A stretch of DNA of 64,000 nt from Paratinospora sagittata (GCA_035771175.1 CM069599.1:37883707-37947706), one strand, 5' to 3'; shown: positions 49,101 to 62,976, counted from the stretch's first letter. Translations and numbers: made by a program. Notes: generated from the letters alone by a model not told the origin.

Positions 49101-52100
49101 GCAAAGCCCCCAGTATAGGAGCTTCCACCAGATCCAATTCCATATAATGGTCGCTGTTGCTGGGAACCCTACAAATCATCAATTAAACAGAATCAGAATC
49201 AGTGCTCTTCCTAATAAAGTACTCACGTCTACTTAGTTTGTCTGGATGTATTGCAATTTATTATCCATAGACTTGGACGAATACAATGCAACACAGCCAA
49301 GTAACTTGCAAGCATGCCCTTATTTCTATAATAACAAAGAAATCAAGAATTCTTGAATAACTCAGTGCTTTGAGAAACTTCAGTGATAACTCAAATATCA
49401 AAAATGAAAAAGTTAGCCTCAAAAACAAAGAGAACAACAACAGCCATTACAAAACTCTGAAACAACTGAGTGCCAGATTGTCAAAGGTGTCCAAAGAAAT
49501 TTTCCAGGTAACATGATCTTGATTTATTTTTCTTTTTATTTTTTTTATTTTTTTTAAGTAATAGTGGAAAGTAAGACCGCCTATAAGAAGCAAAAAAGAT
49601 CTACAACTTTGAGGAATAAATATTTAAAACAAAAAAAAAAATGGACATCTTGGAAGTTCCAGTAAATGAATAGTCCTAAATAATCATTTAAAATATTTTT
49701 GGACATCTAGAGAACTGCCCAATCAATTATCACAAACTTAAGTCCATCAATATCATAGAGAAGCATGAGGAAAAGAAGCCAAACCATTCCAACACTCCGT
49801 CCAAATGACCCCAGCATGTTGATTGGTTGTGGAGAAGCTGCCGGTGATGACAATGGAGTTAAAGACCTCTGCCCATCTGGAGATTTTGACCAGTCAGACC
49901 AAGGCCCAAAGCCATCAAAACCTTGCCTTAAATCATAAAAGCTTGCATTATCAGAATTTCCAGTAAAGCTGCCTCCTCTACCAAAAGATCCAAATTGAGA
50001 TGGGTAACCAGGCCTTGGCCCAAAAAGCATGCTGTCACCTTGTTGATCAATGGCAATTGGCACGGTAAGCTCAGCCTGTGAAACTGGAGCAGATGAAGAA
50101 ATATATGGCATGCTATGAGAAACTGATTGTTGATAATAAGGTGGACCAGAGAGTGGAAATTGCTGTGGAGGGTATAGATGGCCATCACCCCTCACAGAAG
50201 GCAGAGGCGTTGTGACAGGAGAATATGGTCCATAAGGCATTTGAGGACTGTATCCATAGCCACCATGAAACATGAGAGATGGATTATCATTGTAGATGCC
50301 CTTGATCAAATAAAACAAAGAAAAATTAGAAAAAAAAAATGATAAGGTGAGATTCAAGGCAAGGGTTGCAAAAGGAGAAAGGAAGAAAATTGAACTTACA
50401 GGAGATCCAAAATCCAGGTTCTCAGCCGCAACAAATGGACGATATTCACCCCATTCTCCTGCAGTATTTCCAAACCCTGTATTAGAGCATGAATGAGAAA
50501 CATGATTCCATCTCAGATTTCCTAGATTTGCACATGCAGAGAACTTATGATCTAAAGACCAATATAACCTTTTACTTGGAATTTTCAGAACCCCCCTTTA
50601 TAATAGTCATTTCTAATGAACTACTTAAAACTGTTGAGATCATAGAATTGTGTGCATTAGTTAAGATTGTTATTTGCATTTCCAGTTGTAGTGTTGGACC
50701 CTAACAGCATAAGGAAAAAACTCAAACCCACATGTAAGTTTGTAACCCCACAGCATGAGATGCCTTATAAGTCTTGGGAAGTTGGGATAAAAGGTTCGAG
50801 AACGGTATTATTGTACACACCACAGAACGATTCAACACTCAGCAAATTAACCACAATTTGTGTTTATTTGCAACTTTAGCCAAACAGATCAAAGACAAGA
50901 AAACAAGACCACTTGCACATAAGCAGATGGGGAATCTTTCCGTACATGCACCAATATTAGAGCAGCCATATTTGACATTGAGACGAAACATTCACTCATC
51001 CTACACAAGGACTTAGAACCAACGCAGCATCATATATACCCATTGCACTAGTCTTTTATTAATCAATTTAATAACCAACATTGTCTTCCATGTAATTATT
51101 CATGGAATTATCGGTATCAGTCTTCTAGCACATACACAGATTGGATGACTATTATCATCCACTCAGATTGATTTCCAACTTAAAAGCTTTGGACGAGAAG
51201 CTATCTAACAATCATCTTACACCTCAATTACGATTTACGCTTAAAAATAATACAAAAGAGAGCCCCTTAGACATAAACTAGTACAATATTGAACAAGCAA
51301 CTAACCTCCATAGTAGAATGTCTGTGCCTGAGGGGTATAAGCACTGGGGGAATGGACAACACTATGGCCTAATCCTGCAGCCAGTGAACCTGATTGATTT
51401 GTGACGTCCCTTGGAAGTCCTATAGTAGGTGCATTCTGAGAAGAACTAGAGGAAACCATCCTCTCATCTTTGGCAGAAAGTGGCTGATAGTAAATTTTAA
51501 GAGAAGCATTATGGAGAAAATGTCATGAATGAAGTTGAAGAAAAAACAAATAAATAAATATTATAATAGACAAAATAGGACAAATTTTTAAAAAGAAAAA
51601 AAGGATGAAATCAACTGGAACAAACACCATTGGGGAATCAGAATATACCTGATCATTCAAATTATTTGAATCCGAAAGCTTCTCTCCTTCTCGGGATGAC
51701 ATATTCCGTGATTCCGTGGATTCTAACAATTTAGGCATTTAACACATTGTCAAACAAGCATAGCAACTAGAGTAGGAATTTGCGCACAAGAATTAACCGA
51801 CACACTCATGAAATAGAAGAGGCAAGAGATCAAAGCAATGATTGAGGAGAAATCAGGCAGCGCTCATGAAATCAATCTAGAACAAGATTTTTCTTTTCAA
51901 AGTATGATTGTACTATTTATAGCAAATTCTTGCATTTCTATTTCGATATACGTGGCTCAAGCATTCAATCACTTAGGGTGTGAATATTAAGAAATTGTAC
52001 ACAGAGATTTTGGAATAACTATAATATTAGTTGTTTTTAAGTATAACCAGCTCTATCACCAAACCATACTTTTGGAGAGGAATCAGGTCAGTTCCTAATC

Positions 52101-52736
52101 CATTAATCCCCCTCAGCCCCTAGGGTGAGGTAGTGGCAAGAGTTGACCTTTGGGTTTCAAAGCCACCTCTTTACCAACTGCACCAACTTCATGTTGGCAT
52201 TGGAAATATTTAACTTCCTCACTAATCACTAATTGCAAATCTTTCAAAGGAGCTTTGGGAAAATTAACATCACAAAATGTGGTTCCCATACCAATAGAAG
52301 CAAACGAACTCGTAAAAATACATTTAAACGTCAAAGCCAAAAATAAATTATGCAACTATATGTAACAGAGTAAAAAAGGAACAAAATTTGAGAATTCAAG
52401 CCCCGAGTGCGCGCGGAATCTCTAAAGGTCGTGAAAATGAAATCGTGCACACACGAAGGGAATCCAATTAAGCAGCCAAGTCCCGGTAATTGGAGAAAAA
52501 AGTATAAGTATTTGCAAAACATAGTCAATATCAGTTGTTGGCCTTCATGGATCAAATACACCTCGAAGCAATCTATATCACTTGCACTTCAATTGCAGCA
52601 ATTCAAGTGCCTCGTCGAGTGAAAACAGAATTCAGCTTCGAATAATAAAGAGTGGAAATTGAGACAATGATTGAATTTCATTTTACATACCAGTTTGGGG
52701 GACACGATCGGGTTCTTGCTGCTGAGCAGCCTCCAT
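46135..52736 (-). CDS. YTH-domain m6A reader (ECT/YTHDF type)
   Basis: Cytoplasmic reader of N6-methyladenosine in mRNA, plant ECT family. Minus-strand exons: 52736-52691, 51722-51649, 51483-51306, 50476-50400, 50300-49785, 49168-48641, 47930-47718, 46518-46135; phases agree and give 671 aa, the usual ECT length. The first 400 residues are low-complexity, rich in Ser, Gly, Pro, Tyr and Gln, with repeated YSP/YGP phrases, as in prion-like N-termini of this family. The YTH domain spans about 418-560: [48 protein letters not shown], and the [20 protein letters not shown] signature. Trp442, Trp499 and Trp504 line up with the three cage tryptophans that hold the methyl group in YTHDF proteins. The C-terminal tail has [15 protein letters not shown] cannot assign which ECT paralogue it is. 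Confidence 0.95.
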
Positions 52737-55700
52737 GGAAGATCAAATAGACGATACTCGAATAGGCTTTATGGGCTTATGGAAAAAGGAAAACAATAGC
52801 AGACTAGCAGCTGTGTGTTTGTGTTGGAAGAGAGAGAGAGAAAGGGGTTTAGAATTTGAGGCTTGAGGAGGAAGAGGTGACTTGCCAAAGTCTCAGAAGG
52901 AGGGAACATCTAGGTTATAATGGTCAGAAGGTCGTGTAGCAGCTATATTTCATTTGCTTTTTTATCCTCGTCGTCACTCCTCACTCGTCTTTTCTTCTTT
53001 CTTTCTTTTTTTCTTTTTTTTTTTCTTTTTCCCTTCTAAATAGTAAAAATAATTCCTTCTCCGATCCTTTTTTTATTTAATTTATTTTTGTTATCTTATT
53101 ATTACCTTTTTCTCGCTTGACGCTCGCAGCTGCCTCGCTATTCGTAAGGTTTTATTTAAATGGCTCGGAGATGGCACGTGCGCTTGCACGTGTTCGTTCT
53201 GCCATTCTTGAGTCGCTTCTCTTTTTCCGAGCCGGAGAATTGCTAATCTTGTAGACCACCGAACGAGGCCGTTATGCTCTTTGTTTCTGTTTTTAAGAAA
53301 CTATCAAATAATATATGGGCCTCCAAGAAAAAATATTAGTGCGAGAGAACGTCGGGCGTTGTGTTATTTTGACAACTTGAACCGTTGATTTGTAATTTAA
53401 CAATATAACTCTTTTGAAAGATATTATAATTAAGGGGCGTAGCTAAAAAATATATTTGAGATGGGTTAAAAAAAAAATTAGACAAATATCGACTATATAA
53501 AGAAAATTCATTGATTAAGATATATAAATCACTAATATTCAAAAGATAAGTATGTATAGTGTATATAGTTGTAATTTTTACAGTTAAATTATTATTTTTT
53601 TTAATAAAAAAAATATTAATTTAATTATAAAAATTTACAACAATATATGTAACTATACATGTATCTATTAAATTATTTATTACACATTTTAAGATATGTT
53701 AATCGTTAATATCTAAAGAATATGTATGTATAGTTATTTTAAATCCAACTGAGCATTATTATATAAAAAAAAGGTTTGGCTAAACTTTTTAAAAATATTT
53801 GACAGTCTTGTCTTTAACGTTGTAAATCGGCGTTCGAGTGACAAATTTAAAAGATTGTATTTTTAAGTGTTTATATGTAAATTTTTCATTTGATTATGAT
53901 TATAATTTGTTTGATATTATATTTTAATAAATTACTATTTTTAATAATTTTTTATATTTAATTTGATTATTTTAATTTCTTATGTAATTTAATAAATTAA
54001 TATTTAACTCACCACTATTTAATTAGGGATATAGATGCATTATTAACACTAACATGAATACAAACATTATTTCTTCTAAAAAATAATAATACTTAATATA
54101 TTTATATTTAATAATTATGTATTATATATATTTATTTTTATTTTTTTATTTTTTTTTTGTGGGGGGGGGGGGGGGGGGGGGGGGCGCTATATAGATATAT
54201 ATATAATGTAAGAGATTTGTAAATATATGTATGTGTTACAACCTACAGATATACATATACAGAGATTTTTTTTTTTCAAAGTTATTGATTAAGAATAAAA
54301 ATTACATATTTGTTGTGATTTTGTTGTTGTTATTTTTCTATGAGAATAGATTAAAAATAATTTTCTCTAAAATGGGAATAACATTTTAAATATATATATG
54401 TGTGTGAAAGGGTAAAGTGAATATATAAATATTTGGTTGGTTTGGAAGGCTTAGTGTCTGTTTTTCTTAAGTGAGATCATGAGTTTAAAACCTTTATCCT
54501 ATATAGAGTTACTATTTGCATCTTTGCACCTTTGTAGTTTCATCATAGTCGAATTTAAATAGATTAGTCTCATCACAAAATAAAAAAAGACACCACCTGA
54601 GTGCCACTTAACACTTAACGGTTAACAAAAAAGAAGAAGAGTAAAGTAAATATGTGTTAATTAAAGCTACCTAAAAATTACACTTAAATGCAAGCAAGAC
54701 ACTTAAAATTATTTGCGTCATGTTTAACAATTGAATTCCATGCCTCCCCAAAATGGCATTATAACTCACTTAATAATATTAATATAATAACAACAATAAA
54801 AATATTATGTAACAAAACAATTGTGGACAAATTTGAAAAAAGAAAGAAGAAAGATTAAATCAGGAGCGTTCAACGTATTTGCATTATGCACTATATCAAA
54901 TACACACATAAATAAAAATATACATGTCGTCGATCGAGTCATAAAATCAACATGACGAGCTAGCTGGCATGTCACGTGATACAGTAGTTTTTACGCAGCA
55001 ATTAATCAATTGCCCCAGAATTTGGGTAAAACGGTTGATCAAAACATCGAGTTAGGAGTATTCAAATCTACCATTCTAATTTTTTAACTAACGTACATTT
55101 TTGTGTCATTGACTAATCTCACTTAACTCTCATAAAAAAAAATTATACCTAATTTAAAAAATATGAACTCGCATTATTGTTACAAAAAACTATTAATAGT
55201 ACATACATTTTATTTTATTAGTAATTGAACTACAAAAATACAAATGTAACCAAAAATGTCTGTGTACTTTGTAGCAGGTGCAGCATGAGCACCCCAACCA
55301 AACTAGTATAACGAGAGCGAGAGGCTAGAGGGGCCAGCTAGCTTTGGGCTAGTCGGGAGGCCAAGTCGACGGGTTTGAACTTGGAACCGGAGAGTAGGGG
55401 CGTTCATTCTACTGATCAACTCGATTAATCCAACTAATCTGAATCTTTGGGGTTAGATTTAGTTGAGTTTATATATCAAATTGAGTTAGATGGAAGTCTA
55501 AAAATTTATAACCTGATTTTGTTCGGATTGAGTCAAGATTTGATAATTAACACAAATTAACCTGAATCAATTCGAACAAATAAAAAATAATAATTATTAC
55601 TCTATTGATATTTTTGTGATTGACACTTATTGTAATTAAATTAGTCAAATTTTTTTTTAATAACTAATATAATATTCACATTTAAATTAAGAATGAATTT

Positions 55701-56177
55701 ATAAAATATTATTTGAAATTCATAAATAGATTATATGAATTATATAATTTTATAATAAATATATTAATAGAATTAACCTGGTTAACTCTATTCAAATCAA
55801 TCTAAAGTTATTAAATTAGGTTTAAGGGACTGATTGAGTTAAAATATTTACGATCTAATATTTAGTAGAATCAACCCGGCTAATTGAATTAGGTTGATAT
55901 TCTAAAATTCGACCAAAGTCAATCCGTGATAAAAGTAGGCCCAAAACCATACAGAGCCCACCCCGACTCCTGGAAACTGAGTGAAAGCACGATCGATCAA
56001 CACGCGCACACAACTTCAGGCTTCAGCAAACGTGAAAAAAGAAGAGAAATACCCTAGCCAGACTTCCCTTTTCTTCTTTCTTCGCTTTTACTTCCGCGCG
56101 GGACCGAAACCGAGCTGCTTAACTTGGATCTTAAGCAAAGTGCAGAAGATCTCACAGTCTCAACTCTCACCGTCGCC
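52737..56177. other. intergenic region between divergent YTH and zinc-finger genes
   Basis: The flanks are the presumed 5' regions of the minus-strand YTH gene (GA-rich leader near 52830-52850) and of the plus-strand RanBP2 zinc-finger gene. Between them the sequence is very AT-rich. A G24 homopolymer lies at 54161-54184. No reading frame with recognisable similarity is present. Confidence 0.45.
54161..54184. repeat. poly-G tract (24 nt)
   Basis: Twenty-four consecutive G within otherwise AT-rich DNA, preceded by a long T run. It could form a G-quadruplex, or its length may be an assembly or sequencing artefact. Confidence 0.9.
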
Positions 56178-59100
56178 ATGTCTCAGGTAACCAATCTGCT
56201 ATCCGCTCTCAGTGTGTACCTTTGGCTCTCTTATCTTACTCTTATTATTCTTCTCACTCCATCTCTTTCCTTTTCCACTTTTAATCTTCTTTTTTCGTTT
56301 GTCAATCATCTAATCTAATCGCAAACCATCTCCGCTCGATAAGATATATATATATATATTTTCTTATGCTATTTTCACTTCAATCTCTCAGTTCACTTAA
56401 TTGATTCCATTGTTTCGATGTGTAATTGAAAGACTAGGGTTCTGTATTCCATCGTTGTGTCAAGTAGATTGAGGTCACTTATGCACGCTGTTGGTTTCTC
56501 TTGCAGGTCGACAACCGAAATTCTTCTGCGGCTAAGCGTGCTCGAACTGATGGTATTACGTCCCCCCTTTTTTTCAACCTTGGATTGGGAAATTTAAATA
56601 CAGTTTTAACTGTTTCAAATAGACTCAATGGTTTTTCAACTTCCTTTTTTTTTCCGAAAAAAAAAACAAAAACAAAAATCGTTGAATCTTCCTTTCAGAG
56701 AAGCTTATTGTTGAACTGCTTTTTTTTAATTGGAGTTGAAATCACCTCTACATCTTACGTGCAATGAGAAAACCAGAATATGGATGGGTCAATATGGAAA
56801 TTGGATTTGAGAAGCAAATATATTCATAATTTTGCTGATGACATGACATGACATGGGCTGCCCAAGGAGGAATGAATTTGATTAGCTGGTTGTTTGTGAG
56901 CTTGTTATTTCTTAACCGCCTCTTTGTAGTAAGCTAGACATATGTTACCTGTATTATTAATCAATATTACTACTTACTTGGGCGCACTATGGTAGTGATC
57001 CTATGATAATTTTTGACATTCCCTTCACAGGATACTACTGTAAAAGGTTTCTAGATATGGCAAAGTATCTTAACCACATGATTCTTCTTATTTATAACAT
57101 GTAATATTACAATGCTTTTGTTGCTTCATTATCCTCAGGAAGTCGCAGGGAAGATGATTGGACTTGTCCTAGTTGCGGCAATGTCAATTTTTCATTCAGA
57201 ACTACCTGCAACATGCGTAACTGTACTCAGTCCAGACCTGCTGATCATAATTCAGTAAGTTGCTTGAGTTTTATGGATCAATCAGGACCATAATATTTGC
57301 TAATTGGTACTAACAATGATAAAAAACTTGAACTAGACCAAAATTATTTGGTCACTTTGAAGTTTGAAATTAATTTCAGGAAGTTAATTTGATTTGATGT
57401 TTTGTTTTGTTTTGGTTTCTTTTTTTTTTTTTTTTTGGAAGTACTCAATATCTCAGAGAACTACAGAGAATTTTATTTCAATGTTGAAGAGATCCACATT
57501 ACTTTCAAAATATGGTAAAAAGTATTTTGTACTTAAAGCATATTAAATTATAAAATATGATGGTTTAAAGTAAATTTTTTAATTTTATAATATTTATGAT
57601 GCTTGATGCTCATTTTTAAGCTATAAACCGTATCATGATTATTTTGTATCATAGTTTATAAATTGTTTATTCTTTTTTCTTTCAGGTTCATATTTGTTTT
57701 TGAATCTTGTTCTTCTTCTTCTCTATTTCCAATGATTTGTTATTTGTATTTATTATATATTAGTTTGAACTTCACCTCGTATATTTTTATCATTTATAAG
57801 CATCTTTGACAAAAGTAAAAAGAAAATGACCTTTTCTTACAAATCACTTCTACTGGCAATGGTGGAAACTACAAGCAAAACATACCTTGGTTTGGAAGAA
57901 CCTAGTTATATCTTTTGAATGAGGACCGTGGGATTCTGAAGGAAATGAAATCCTATGTGGAATTTGGGAATTGACTTGTTACTGCTTGCCACTCCCTTCA
58001 AACTATTTGTTCAATAGTTGTGGCATTTTAAATATTATGCTTTACCATTTCTATTTTTACTGCTTGGAAGAATAGAAAAGCCATGTTCAATCTCTCTGGA
58101 TTTTTCCATGTATACCATGTTGTCTATTCAAGTTGCATGAGCAATGGTGGTGCAGAATTTTTGAATACAATGTCAGGTTGATATTAAAATAATACCATTT
58201 TCTTTTATCCCTTCCAACTAACTTGTTGTCCTTGCCAATCCAGAAATCCGCTGCAAAGCCTATGCAAGTGCCACAAAATTACTCTTCATCAACTGCCTAT
58301 CTTAGTTCTGGTGCTCCGTCGTCAATGTACCTTGGCGTGCCTCCATATGGCTCTTCTCTCTTCAATGGGACATCTCTTCCTCCTCCCTATGATCTTTCAT
58401 TTTCTGGGGGCTCAGGGTATCAATATGATTATGGCAACCGCCTTTCTGCAGGAAGCCCGTATGGACCACTTCATTTGTCGGGACCATCACCTTATTCCAG
58501 TGGATCTATGCTTGGAACAGGTAGTTTGATTCCCTCCCGAGATAAGATTGCTGAAATATTTTCTTGTTAAATTTTAGAAGCAGCTACCATTCATTTGTTA
58601 GCTTTAGCTTCTTTTTTTTTTCTTTTCTGAAAAATGTGGTACACACACTGATTTAAATAGCTATTTCAGGTGGAATGTATGGTATGCCTCCTTTGATGGA
58701 TAGATATGGCTTGGGTTTGCCTATGGGCCATGCTCCTATGGTATGTATGAAGTTCCTAGTGGGGTCTGGTGTTTTAGGGGAAGAAGGGTGATGGTGTTTT
58801 TGCTATTACATTGTATTGAGTTGCTTGTGTTTATTTCCATTTTATGTTTCTCTTGCTCAATTTTCTTTAGTAATTTTGTGGTATCTGAGGCATATCAAGT
58901 GAGAAACCCTTGTTGAAATTCTGGTGCAGGGTGCTCGGCCAGGAATGTTTCCAATTGAAAACCTTCCCAAGAAGTCTACAGGTGGGTCTTCACTGAGCAA
59001 CATTCATTTTGAAATTTGAACTGAGGATTTTGTGTTGTATAACTTTTTCGTGTACTAATTTTGTTGCTAATTTTCCTATGATGTAAACCTAATGTAGATG

Positions 59101-61282
59101 GAACACGTGATAGTGATTGGACCTGCCCGAATTGTGGAAATGTAAATTTCTCTTTTAGGACTGTTTGCAACATGAGGAAATGCAACACCCCTAAGCCAGG
59201 GCCCCAGGTTTGAACTGCTGCTCTTTTATTTTATTTTATTTTTATTTTTAAGTTTTTAATTGGATAAGAATTTGTTAGGGTCAATTTATTTCTTGAATGG
59301 ATTACTGTGTAGGTTTTAGAAATGTGTTGGAACCATTTAAGTTTGAATTAAGTACACATTGAATGTGTAGCAACAAGAAGAGTGTTTAAATAAATTGACA
59401 CGACCCCATAAGTTGGTGGGGAGCACTCCTTAATGAGGTGGAGCCTGCTCTTAAATAGTGAGGGACGTCCCAAAGGTTGGAGCAGCGTTCTCTTTAGTCC
59501 TAAGAAGTTTGGAGAGTGGGACATGTTCCAACTTGAAAATGTTCTAAGCCAAGTAGAAGTCCTACAAACCAGCCTTTCTAGTTTCCAACTCCAAAAGTAA
59601 CTATGAAAAGGTGTGGTGGTTATTTCAAGTAAATTTCTGTTGGCTAATTAATATGAAAAGTCCTCCAATTTTGATCAAACCTTACGTGTGAATTGAGATA
59701 CAAGTTATAAAATGTTATGGTGCTTGTTAGAATGACCCATGCCGTGTGTTGATGCATTAAGGGCTCGTTTGGTGCGCGGGATAAGATAAAATTATTTTTA
59801 TGGGATTGGATAAGATAGGATAGGATTAAACAATTAAAAATAAAAATAAAAATGCAAAACCCATTACAATGGGATAAAAATAATCCCCCCCTTTTGGTCA
59901 TCACTATTTTATCCCATTACAATGGGAAAATAAAGATGAGATTATTTTTTATCCCATCTTGGTCGGCGGCCAAACATGGGCTTGGGACTAAAAAAAGTCC
60001 TATCCCATCCAATCCCGCGCACCAAACAAGCCCTAAGAAGGGTAGTATTTATGCTTTGAGGAAATCGTAGAACCATGAAGGAAGCTGCTTGACCTATGAT
60101 TTAGAAGTTGCTGATGTGGCAGTTATATACTGAGAGAAATCTCAATAAGAGGTTGCATAGGTGAGTGGAATTCTTGAGGATTATGATTTGGAATTCTATT
60201 GTTATCTTAGCAAGGCAAACATAGTTACTAGCTGACTGCTGAGCAGGCAAACTCAGGAAACAATCTATAGTCTATGGGATTCGTACAGAATTGTAGAGGA
60301 GTTTTACATTGGATTATAACCTTTTTGAATTAATCCATACAACATGATGGCACAATATGGAATTCTTTTGAATTTGATAGATAGATGCATAGGAATCATA
60401 TAAGGACTTTTATAGGACATGATGGATAAAGTCTCAATCGGGGTAGTAAAAGAAAGTTAGATTAGATCCACTGATGGAGCAATCAGATGTAAGTTATCTT
60501 TCTGACAAGTAATTTAACTGAAAGCTTTTGTTAGTTTTGATGAAAGACACATAATTGAAATTTAAACAAGTTTTTTTGTCTTACTTTCTAGGTATGTTGA
60601 ACAATAAAATTACTGAAAAGCATAATGCTATTATTATTGGAAGTTGAACGAAAAATCACTAGCCCATTGCTCGTCTTGGGGGACCATTGAGTGGTTGGGC
60701 TCCTTGAATTTGACCCACAATCTTTTCATTTTGGTACTTAAACCTAGCTAGTCCATTTGCTTCTTTCTCAGTAAGATACAAGTTACGCCCTGAGTTTGTT
60801 GGCTTGAGAGCCAAGTTGGGCAACTTCCTGCTTGGGCCAAATTTGCTTCTCTGACACCAATGCTTTCATCTATCAAGGCTGCTGTATATGTTTGTGCATG
60901 TGGTAGTGTTATACTGTAATTTCAGTGGAGGTCATTGTTGAGATAATTAAGTTTTAATGCCTTTCAACTGTACCTTGGTTTAATTATTTATTATTATATT
61001 TTTTTGTCTTGTTTTTTGGCAGGCCTCCAAATTCGAGAAAAGTTCGAGTATGTATCTTTGTTAAAGCTTTTTAACTCACTAATTTGATGCTATGGTTTTG
61101 TATCTTATTTCAATTCTATTCTTGCAGAGCAAAAAATGCCAGAAGGTAGCTGGAAGTGTGGCAAATGTAATAATATAAATTATCCATTCAGGACTAAGTG
61201 CAATAGACAAAACTGTGGTGCTGAGAAACCATCTGAGATGAATAAGTCCCCTGCGGCAGAAGCATCTGAAGGGGATGATCAG
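56178..61282 (+). CDS. protein with three RanBP2-type zinc fingers (3' end unresolved)
   Basis: Probable RNA-binding protein; RanBP2-type fingers of the ZRANB2 kind bind single-stranded RNA. Coding exons: 56178-56186, 56507-56552, 57139-57254, 58244-58520, 58670-58740, 58930-58981, 59098-59207, 61023-61047, 61128-61282; phases agree and give 287 codons. Finger 1 at 24-52 (DDWTCPSCGNVNFSFRTTC), finger 2 at 196-224 (SDWTCPNCGNVNFSFRTVC), finger 3 at 242-270 (GSWKCGKCNNINYPFRTKC), each with W-x-C-x2-C-x10-C-x4-C spacing. The linker 80-175 is rich in Gly, Ser, Tyr and Pro. The start is the ATG at 56178, giving MSQVDNRNSSAAKRARTDG, with a basic KRAR nuclear-signal-like motif. After GDDQ a good donor (CAG|GTCTGT) follows, but I could not identify the last exon. 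Reading through it would end at 61585 with unrelated-looking residues. Confidence 0.88.
59761..60033. mobile_element. PIF/Harbinger (Tourist-like) MITE
   Basis: A 273-bp element in intron 7 of the zinc-finger gene. Its ends GGGCTCGTTTGGTGCGCGGG and CCCGCGCACCAAACAAGCCC are inverted repeats with one mismatch over 22 bp. It is flanked by the 3-bp duplication TAA (59758-59760 and 60034-60036). A 3-bp TTA/TAA duplication and GGGC(C/T)-type ends fit PIF/Harbinger. Internal sequence contains GGGATAAAAATAAT-type palindromic blocks and no open frame. Confidence 0.85.
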
Positions 61283-62579
61283 GTCTGTTATGAGACATGT
61301 TCACTTCATTTTTCCACTTGTCACTTTGGGTGTCTGTTCTTTTTGTTACTTGTATTACTAGCATATCTAACAAAGTTGAGACTTTGGAAGTGCTACAATT
61401 CTTTAATTCATAAATTCATCTTTGTTTTTCAAAGATTGTACTCTTCTATTTCTTTGAAGATATTGGCTGAGCCTATTTCTTCCATTGATTTAAAATTATC
61501 TACTGTTCCAGTGAGTTCTAGGACACTTTTGAGGGTTGAGAAGGTACAAAGTCATCATTTGGCGTTGCTCAATATGGTTGTCTGAAAGTCAGAGTCGTGT
61601 CCTGGTCGTCGTGTTGCAGCACTTGTCAAGTTATTCTGCCTTCTTGTGATCCATGTCAAGTTGTTGTATTAGCAGCTATTTCGTCTTTGCTGGTTTGCTA
61701 CTGGATAAATGACATTTGGTGGTCTATATGGATTTGTCTCTCTGGAGCCTTATGTGTGTCAGGAAGCTTGGTCTGGCAAGTTTATCGATGGTTGTTATCC
61801 TGGGTTTACTTTCAGGTAGGCTTTTGTACTTTTGCAAGTAAGCTTCTGTCAGTTATAGTGGGTTCGTTAAGTGGGAGTTAAGCTTCCTGATAAACACAAA
61901 TAGATTATGCAGAAATAATGAATTCTGCCAAAGGCTGCACGTTCTCTGGTTGCCCTTTATTTACCTTTTCCTTCTGGCAGATTATAGAAGGTATTTTGTT
62001 GAAACATATTGGTGTCTTTCTTGAATTTTTTAAGTACAGTAGTTGTGAGGGGTGGCAGTGTTAGGTTTGATATTAAGTTATACTTTGGCAGAATAGATAT
62101 GCTGCAGGTACTTTGGTCTGGTATATTTAGTACGTTTTTGGTTTATATGCTGTCTGTTTCTATCTATGGTGGATGCTTTATTGTTATTATTATTATTATT
62201 TTGGGATGAGTACAAACCATCTTAGCTTCCGTAATAGCCGCAACAATCCTTATAAAAGTTTCGAGGGAATTCATTAGAGGAATGTTTCCAATTACTATGG
62301 TTTGTTGTTGTATATCCCTACTGATTTTCCAAATTAATCCTGCGGGTACATATAATTCAGGTACCAGTATCTGAGAAAATCTGATTGTAGTGGCGCCTTA
62401 ACATGTTAGTCCCTTGAGTAGTTGATCTTCTTTAATTCTACCGAAAATGCTTTATACTGCAAAGGTGTAGGAGCCTTTAGCGTGCCCCTCTTTTTGCCGT
62501 TAAAGTATTATTTGATTTCTTTGACTGGGCATGTTGATAATTAGTTATCATTGGTGAGGAAATAGAAAAGGCTCAAATA
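61283..62579. other. 3' part of the zinc-finger gene and spacer
   Basis: Probably holds the last intron, final exon and 3' untranslated region of the zinc-finger gene. I could not define the last acceptor. No further gene is visible. Confidence 0.4.
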
Positions 62580-62735
62580 TATATCCTTGGCAATTTCAAT
62601 CCAGACCCAAACACTGTCCTTATGAAAACTAAGAAATGGCTAGCTTTCACGTCTCGATGCAAGACCAATTGTTCCCACTCTTTGTGAAGATACAAAAGTG
62701 CAGATGCAACACCTTGAAGAATTTTGTAACGCAGA
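62580..62735 (-). pseudogene. fragment of an L-type lectin receptor kinase
   Basis: About 50 codons on the minus strand read [31 protein letters not shown] and, after a disturbed stretch, a GLKLPR-like remnant. This is the catalytic-loop region (HRDVKASN in intact members) of L-type lectin receptor kinases. There is no lectin domain, N-lobe or C-lobe nearby, and the Asn after KAS is changed. It is a truncated relic. Confidence 0.7.
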
Positions 62736-62976
62736 AGAGAATATGATGAATTCCATCTCCCCAATCTCTCTTGCTCTCCTTCTAATCTCTTCTCCTTCTT
62801 CACTTTTATCCATCAATCTCCTCACACCTTAAACAACACTGTTTCATTAAAGAAGGGGAAGGGAATGCAGCGGCTGCACCACCATTAACATGTCTTCTTC
62901 TTCTCTTCTTTTAACCTATTTCTCTTCATAACTTCTCATCTAACTCAGATTTTGTTACAATAGTCCTTTTCTCATA

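Noticed and set aside
48787..49182. 131-codon minus-strand frame
   Set aside because: It overlaps the YTH gene exon in another frame and has no similarity of its own.
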